A stretch of 64,000 nucleotides of DNA from Xiphophorus maculatus (Eukaryota; Chordata; Actinopteri; Cyprinodontiformes; Poeciliidae): the NCBI RefSeq assembly GCF_002775205.1, contig NC_036443.1:13341373-13405372 (forward strand), written 5' to 3'. Under the pieces are notes generated by a model. The model was not told the DNA's origin. It was given only the letters and a program-made list of their open reading frames with translations, and ran no database searches. Position 1 is the first letter of the stretch, and the number at the start of each line of letters is the position of its first letter. This document shows, piece after piece, positions 60,101 to 64,000 of the stretch. The translations under genes were made by a program, and so were the position numbers.

Positions 60101-60677
60101 CGTCAGCTATGCTCTGGCTCCCCTCCACCGCATGGATCTGGACGCCTTCACGGTCTGCATGCATGTTCTCCTCGGGGCCCCGGGGGTCCACACCGTCATC
60201 TCTTACTCCAGCGACGGCCGCGACAACGAGCTGATGGTCTCCATCGACACGAATGCGAGGGAGGTGGGCCTCTGGATCGGCGACGAGTATGTCAACATGC
60301 CGCACAGCTTCAATACCCAGGACTGGACCAACTACTGCGTCACCTGGTCGTCCCACTCGGGTGGGGTGGACCTGTGGATCAACGGCAAGGTGGGGGAGCA
60401 GAGGCACCTGCAGAGCAACCACAGAATCAACCTCGCCGGCGAGTTCGTGTTGGGCAAAGACCAGGACGGGGTGCTGGGGATCTCCGACTCGGACGCCTTC
60501 GTGGGTAAGATGACGGACGTGAACGTGTGGGACTACGTGCTGACCACCGCGGAGATCCGAGACCAGTTTTCGTGCGAGAGGAACAGCACCGTGGTGGGGA
60601 ACGTGTTGAGCTGGGGCAGCAGCAGATTCAAGATGTACGGCGGCGTGCAGCTGGACAACCAGTACAGGTGCTCCTGA
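55436..60677 (+). CDS. ca6: Carbonic anhydrase VI with C-terminal pentraxin domain (secreted)
   Basis: This secreted zinc enzyme hydrates CO2 to bicarbonate. Exons are 55436-55523, 56150-56329, 56664-56812, 56910-57005, 58181-58247, 58333-58490, 58585-58711, 58844-58927, 59010-59042 and 60052-60677; they sum to 535 aa with every phase consistent. Residues 1 to about 20 form a signal peptide. The CA domain spans roughly 25-285 with zinc ligands His114, His116 and His141, proton-shuttle His88, Glu128, the Thr223 gate in SLTTPPC, and a likely Cys45-Cys227 disulfide. Residues about 289-327 form a helical linker. Residues about 330-535 are a pentraxin domain with Cys363/Cys423 placed like the CRP disulfide and NYCVTWSS as the pentraxin signature. 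N-glycosylation sequons occur in both halves. Mammalian CA6 stops before the pentraxin part; non-mammalian vertebrates are known to carry this fusion. The start is the first ATG, followed at once by a good signal peptide. Confidence 0.96.
55524..58180 (+). other. ca6: CA6 introns 1-4 non-coding content
   Basis: Between the coding exons I see AT-rich sequence, A-rich runs near 57,070-57,175 and a long inverted repeat at 58087-58137. Intron 4 (57,006-58,180) is the longest; no extra exon is recognisable in it. Confidence 0.6.
58087..58137. repeat. Perfect 17-bp inverted repeat in CA6 intron 4
   Basis: CAGGCGATTAATTGATC (58087-58103) is followed 17 nt later by its exact reverse complement (58121-58137). 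The inner CTGTT/AACAG pair extends the stem past a 2-nt bulge. The RNA hairpin would end 43 nt before the exon 5 acceptor, overlapping the usual branch-point region. Confidence 0.85.
58844..59042 (+). other. ca6: Linker exons 8 and 9 of CA6 (helical stalk plus 33-nt micro-exon)
   Basis: Exon 8 (84 nt) encodes an amphipathic helix, [20 protein letters not shown], with hydrophobic residues in heptad-like spacing. It corresponds to the C-terminal helix of mammalian CA6 (KIEEILDYL region). Exon 9 is only 33 nt and encodes [12 protein letters not shown] with its junction codons, a basic flexible hinge. Its donor is the weak GTACAG. Skipping exon 9 keeps the frame (11 codons), so its inclusion may vary. 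Oligomerisation through the helix is inference. Confidence 0.75.
59043..60051 (+). other. ca6: CA6 intron 9 with a (CA)n tract
   Basis: The last intron, 1,009 nt, holds (CA)n at 59169-59198 and otherwise AT-rich sequence. Confidence 0.7.
60052..60677 (+). CDS. ca6: Pentraxin-domain exon of CA6
   Basis: One 626-nt exon encodes the whole pentraxin fold (residues 328-535), with acceptor TTCTTCACCAG. Calcium-site residues corresponding to CRP Asp60-Asn61 (DNE, 385-387) and Glu138-Gln139-Asp140 (here Asp464-Gln465-Asp466) are present, the first Glu replaced by Asp. The signature HxCx[ST]WxS has Asn421 in place of His. The Phe66 of the CRP phosphocholine pocket is Ser391 here, so phosphocholine binding is not predicted. 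Two extra cysteines (Cys502 and the penultimate Cys534) could form an additional or inter-chain disulfide. The exon is much GC-richer than the surrounding introns. Confidence 0.93.
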
Positions 60678-61050
60678 TGTGGCTCAATAAATTCCAAGTA
60701 AAATATTCAAAATTTGACGCTCTCCGTGTGAATTTGAGGGGAATTAACTGGGATTTGGATTTAAACATCATACGCAAACATGAGTATTAAAACTTACTTT
60801 TATCATAAAGAGGAAAATATTTGCAAACGATAAACAACTCGTGCTTGACTTTCGGTGATCTGTGGGTTTGAATGTGTGGCTTCAATAGCCTGCGGTTGTG
60901 GAAATCATCTGTGGAGGAATGCAGAGTGCATGTGGGGCGGGGGTTGCCCTCAATCCCCTGGCAGTAAGCAGTATGCTACGTGAATGTGAGGAACAGTAAA
61001 AAGTGTACATGCATGAAAGCTGGTTGTTTTACTCCCAACAATGCAATAAA
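60678..61050 (+). terminator. ca6: CA6 3' end: two polyadenylation signals
   Basis: AATAAA at 60686-60691 begins only 8 nt after the stop codon, implying a 3'UTR of roughly 30 nt. A second AATAAA at 61045-61050 would give about 390 nt. Both lie on the plus strand and precede the convergent transporter gene. Confidence 0.55.
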
Positions 61051-61376
61051 TAATTTTTATAAGCTGTAGACTTGAGATTTATTCCCATTTGTTTCTTTGA
61101 ATTCCAGTTAATTCCCATGGAAAGGTTCTAACTTTGAAATATGCCACCGTACTCCTGAAAACCCTCCTCTGCTGGTTTTAAAACGAGCTTACTACGCTGC
61201 GAACCCCCCACAACATCACAGCTGATGGTGTGAGCTGTTGAAATGTTTATGGTCATGAAGGATAAAATGCCCGTCAGGCTCTTGCAGATCAATATTTAAA
61301 ATGTGTGTCACAGCTTCACCCATGTATTCATGTCTTTGCTTCATAAATAAAGACCAACATGAAAGGTTTTGGTTAC

Positions 61377-61382
61377 TTTATT
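61377..61382 (-). terminator. Polyadenylation signal of the hexose transporter
   Basis: TTTATT on plus reads AATAAA on minus, about 200 nt after the transporter stop at 61584-61586. Cleavage would fall near 61,360, about 310 bp from the distal CA6 polyadenylation signal. Confidence 0.5.
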
Positions 61383-61583
61383 GACCCATGCACGAATACT
61401 CATCTTTGGCAGTGGAGTCGGGTCTGCTTGTCGTATCTATAACCTGCAGAAGAATGTTCAAAGACAAAAACAGTCTGAGTCTGAGTCCTTGCAAACACAA
61501 AGAATAGAGTCTAAATAAAACCACCTAAGTCTTTCGCTCCATCATGCAGCTAATATTCCCTCTCAGTGCTTTCATTTATGTCC

Positions 61584-63798
61584 TTAAAAGGGTAACATGT
61601 TCCATAGTTTCGCCAGTACCTCTATCGACTTGTCTACGTAGCCTACGTTGTTCATTTCGTCATATATCTTGGAAATCTCCAGTATGCTCTTCATCTTGGT
61701 TTCGGGCACCATGAAGAAGATGTAGATCAGCGTCAAAAAGCAGACGATGGCAAAAACGACGAAGCTGAAGGGACCTAGGTCTCTCTGAAAGAGAGAAGGA
61801 CAGGGAAAGTAATCTGTTTGTCCTCAGGAGGAGAGATTGTAAATATGTCAGGGAGACAGAAGTCAAGTCGAGGTGAAGTGATTTTATGTAAATACTCTTC
61901 TAGTTTTTTGGTTTCTTCAACCTAAACATGTTCCGCACTTGTTTTCTTTTTCATTTGTAGTGTTTTTCTTCATCTTGTAGGTTTCACCACCATGTTTATC
62001 AAAAGAGAACGGCTTGAGTCAAAGCTAATGGGTGCATGATGTTTTCTTACTGGAAAGGCCCAGTACTGGTTTACAAACCTGTTACACATCCAGAACCGCT
62101 GGATATAAACCTTTTTTTTTTTTCTTTTGGCAAAAGAACATGAAAAGACTTCTAGCTACAAACTTTGGCCATATCTTCTAAAAGTTTAACACAACACCAT
62201 CATGGCGGTTTCTGAGGAGTCTCAGATTCAGCGTGGATCAACTCAAAAATCTTGAGCTGTAAAATATTTTTGCTAAAACTCTTCATGGCCGCCAGACTTT
62301 TACTTTACGAGACTTTACAACCCCAACCTTATGTTATTGAGATTTTACTGTATGTGTGACAGACCAACAGAAAGTTACGCACAATTATGAAATATGATGA
62401 AAAATGTCTAAATGGTCTCATTTAACCGGAGCAACTTCTTCCACATGTTTGCCGTGTCCCTTTCATAACTTGAGGCCAACTGCAAACTTTTAATGTTTTT
62501 CTTTTCAAGCTGAAGTTGAGAGGATGGATTCAAAATATCTATAACATCGGTACCAAGTCGATATCAGCATTGGACTGATACTTGCAAGGTAAGATTGATA
62601 CTTTAGATCCAGATTCCATCTTGAAATTTTATTCTATTTTTGTATTGTAGTGTCTCAACTCGACCATAAAAATAACAAATATTTTTGCTTTGAGTTGCTC
62701 TCAAATTGTAATATTTTGCACTTTGTTTATTTAGGAAAAAGTGCAAGTAAATTGTGTTAATGCTGTTAAAGTATTTTGCAGATACTTATAAACTACGTCC
62801 AAATTCGGTCCTAGGTTCGAACAGAATAATTCACACCTACAAAAAGACTTAAGATAAGACGTTTGATGATGTGTCAAACATAAACAATGAGCATTGGCAT
62901 CATTATTTGTATCAGAGGTAAAAGCCCTGTACTTACTTGGCACCAGAGAAATACCAAAGTATGCAATATCGCATACATCTAATAAAATCAGATGTACACT
63001 CTTAACTAAAGAAATGGCTATTTAAGGAAACAGGTAATTAGTGAAGAAAATGTATGAAAGCCATGCGTCCTTTTGCTTTATTTGTGCCACTTTGTGTTGG
63101 TCTATGACACAAAATCCCAATAAAACAAAACATGAAAAAGTTCAAGGGGTAAATACTTTGGTTTGTCTATTACGTAAAATTCCCTTCACAGCAGAAAAGT
63201 AAATATATATGTTAAGTGGAGGAAACTAACTTTTTACTAGATATAAATACTATAATGGCGACTTGGCTTGCTGATTTCACATTGAACAAAAAAAAAACAT
63301 TTGCACTTAAAAGCATATTTAAAAAATAAGCTTCAGCTGCTTTGGTGTCTCTTGTTTAACCAACCTCCATGAAGGGGAAAACGAGGCCCACAGTAAAGTT
63401 GGAAATCCAGTGGATGGCGCCACCAAGCGTGAAGGCCGCTGGCCGAGCCGAATGCATGAATATCTCAGTGGTCACCACGTTTGGAATGGGGCCTGCCGAA
63501 CACACACACACACACACGCACACACACACATGGGGCTAACCACAACTGAAACACTGCAACACACACCAGTCCTCTCAAGCCAAAAGAGAGGAGGCTGCCA
63601 GGACAGAGCGCTGAATTTACAGAATCTGTGATTACATGTCTGGTTCAAGCAGCACTTCAGATAATGGAGCGGTCTGTTGTAAGCAGTGTGTAAGTAAATA
63701 ACCACAGGTGGGTCAGACTTACTGGGTCCGATGGCATGTCCTATGACGTAGGTGATGACACAAAAGATACTGACGTAAGGCATCCATAATAATCTCGC
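61584..63798 (-). CDS. Class II facilitative hexose transporter (SLC2A5/SLC2A7-like), 3' part
   Basis: The last three coding exons, in transcript order 63798-63723 (76 nt), 63492-63365 (128 nt) and 61784-61584 (201 nt with stop), join in frame. They encode the end of a 12-TM major-facilitator sugar carrier of the plasma membrane: WMPYVSIFCVITYVIGHAIGPS, which includes TM10, then PIPNVVTTEIF, SARPAAF, GGAIHWISNFTVGLVFPF (TM11), GPFSFVVFAIVCFLTLIYIFF (TM12), and the GLUT signature VPETK before a cytosolic tail ending LWNMLPF. Exon sizes match the SLC2A family. SLC2A5 (fructose) and SLC2A7 both fit; VVTTEIF resembles SLC2A7, while GPSPIP and the RPxAF motif fit SLC2A5. The 5' exons lie beyond the right edge. 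The gene is tail-to-tail with CA6, as in human. Confidence 0.9.
61785..63364 (-). repeat. Transporter last intron, with repeat remnants
   Basis: The intron holds two fragments of a fish repeat also seen elsewhere in the window, at about 62,330-62,470 (TGTGTGACAGACCAACAG followed by AAAGT) and 63,085-63,165 (TTGTGTTGGTCTATGACA, AAAATCCCAATAAAAC). No further exon is seen. Confidence 0.5.
63500..63530. repeat. (CA)n microsatellite abutting a splice acceptor
   Basis: A CA repeat of about 15 units on plus, interrupted once by a G, reads as (TG)n on the transporter strand. It ends 8 nt before the exon edge at 63492 (acceptor TTCGGCAG). It occupies the place of the polypyrimidine tract. Confidence 0.9.
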
Positions 63799-64000
63799 CT
63801 ATCAACAAACAGGCAATGTTTTCATTAATCCCCTCATTTGTTTGCAACAGAAATGATAAACAACCTACAAAACACACTTTGGCAAGAGAGTATTTTGACC
63901 ATATCATCATTTTTAGGCACATTTTCTAACTCCAAGCTGAACAAACTTGAATGCTTATGGATTTAATCACTGTTGGTGATGTGTATCTGTGCAATGATGG
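63799..64000 (-). other. Transporter intron running off the window
   Basis: This is AT-rich sequence upstream, in transcript direction, of the 76-nt exon, whose acceptor is TTGATAG at 63799-63805. No further exon is visible before the window ends. Confidence 0.6.

Noticed and set aside
60045..60422. 125-codon open frame on minus
   Set aside because: It is antisense to the GC-rich pentraxin exon of CA6, where long spurious frames are expected.

Overview
The window is nuclear DNA from a vertebrate, almost certainly a teleost fish. It is AT-rich and intron-rich, and it carries many short dispersed repeats (hAT-like MITEs, solo LTRs, a LINE remnant, CA microsatellites). Its genes match vertebrate families exon by exon. 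The gene order (a RERE-like 5' region, ENO1, CA6, then an SLC2A5/7-class sugar transporter) is the order of human 1p36.23. The carbonic anhydrase VI gene ends in a pentraxin domain, an architecture known from non-mammalian vertebrates. No bacterial or viral gene system is present.

Layout. Positions 1 to about 29,600 hold no recognisable coding exon. By synteny this is most likely the first intron of RERE (minus strand). It alternates AT-rich filler with transposon remnants and GC-richer blocks that look like developmental enhancers, including a duplicated 39-bp motif. A candidate non-coding first exon with a clean splice donor and a CTG repeat on its sense strand lies at about 29,608-29,800. 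Positions 33,485-43,380 hold a complete alpha-enolase gene on the minus strand: 11 coding exons plus a non-coding first exon, giving 432 aa. Positions 43,400-55,400 are intergenic, with two solo LTRs in opposite orientation, a CTCF-like motif and other repeats. Positions 55,436-60,677 hold a complete 10-exon secreted carbonic anhydrase-pentraxin gene on the plus strand (535 aa). Positions 61,584-63,798 hold the last three coding exons of a class II facilitative hexose transporter on the minus strand, which continues past the right edge and runs tail-to-tail with CA6.

The most interesting observation is a second copy of enolase coding exon 4, at 37,413-37,471. It has the same length (59 nt), the same splice phase and good splice sites, and it encodes a diverged version of residues 61-80. 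Only one of the two 59-nt exons can be used without shifting the frame, so they look like a mutually exclusive exon pair. Other points are a (TG)n tract standing in for the polypyrimidine tract of a transporter splice acceptor, stop codons just inside CA6 introns 7 and 8 that would give a pentraxin-less enzyme on intron retention, and solo LTRs with perfect 5-bp target duplications.

Exon coordinates were read by eye from splice sites and protein-family knowledge. Enhancer-like calls are inference from composition and motifs only.
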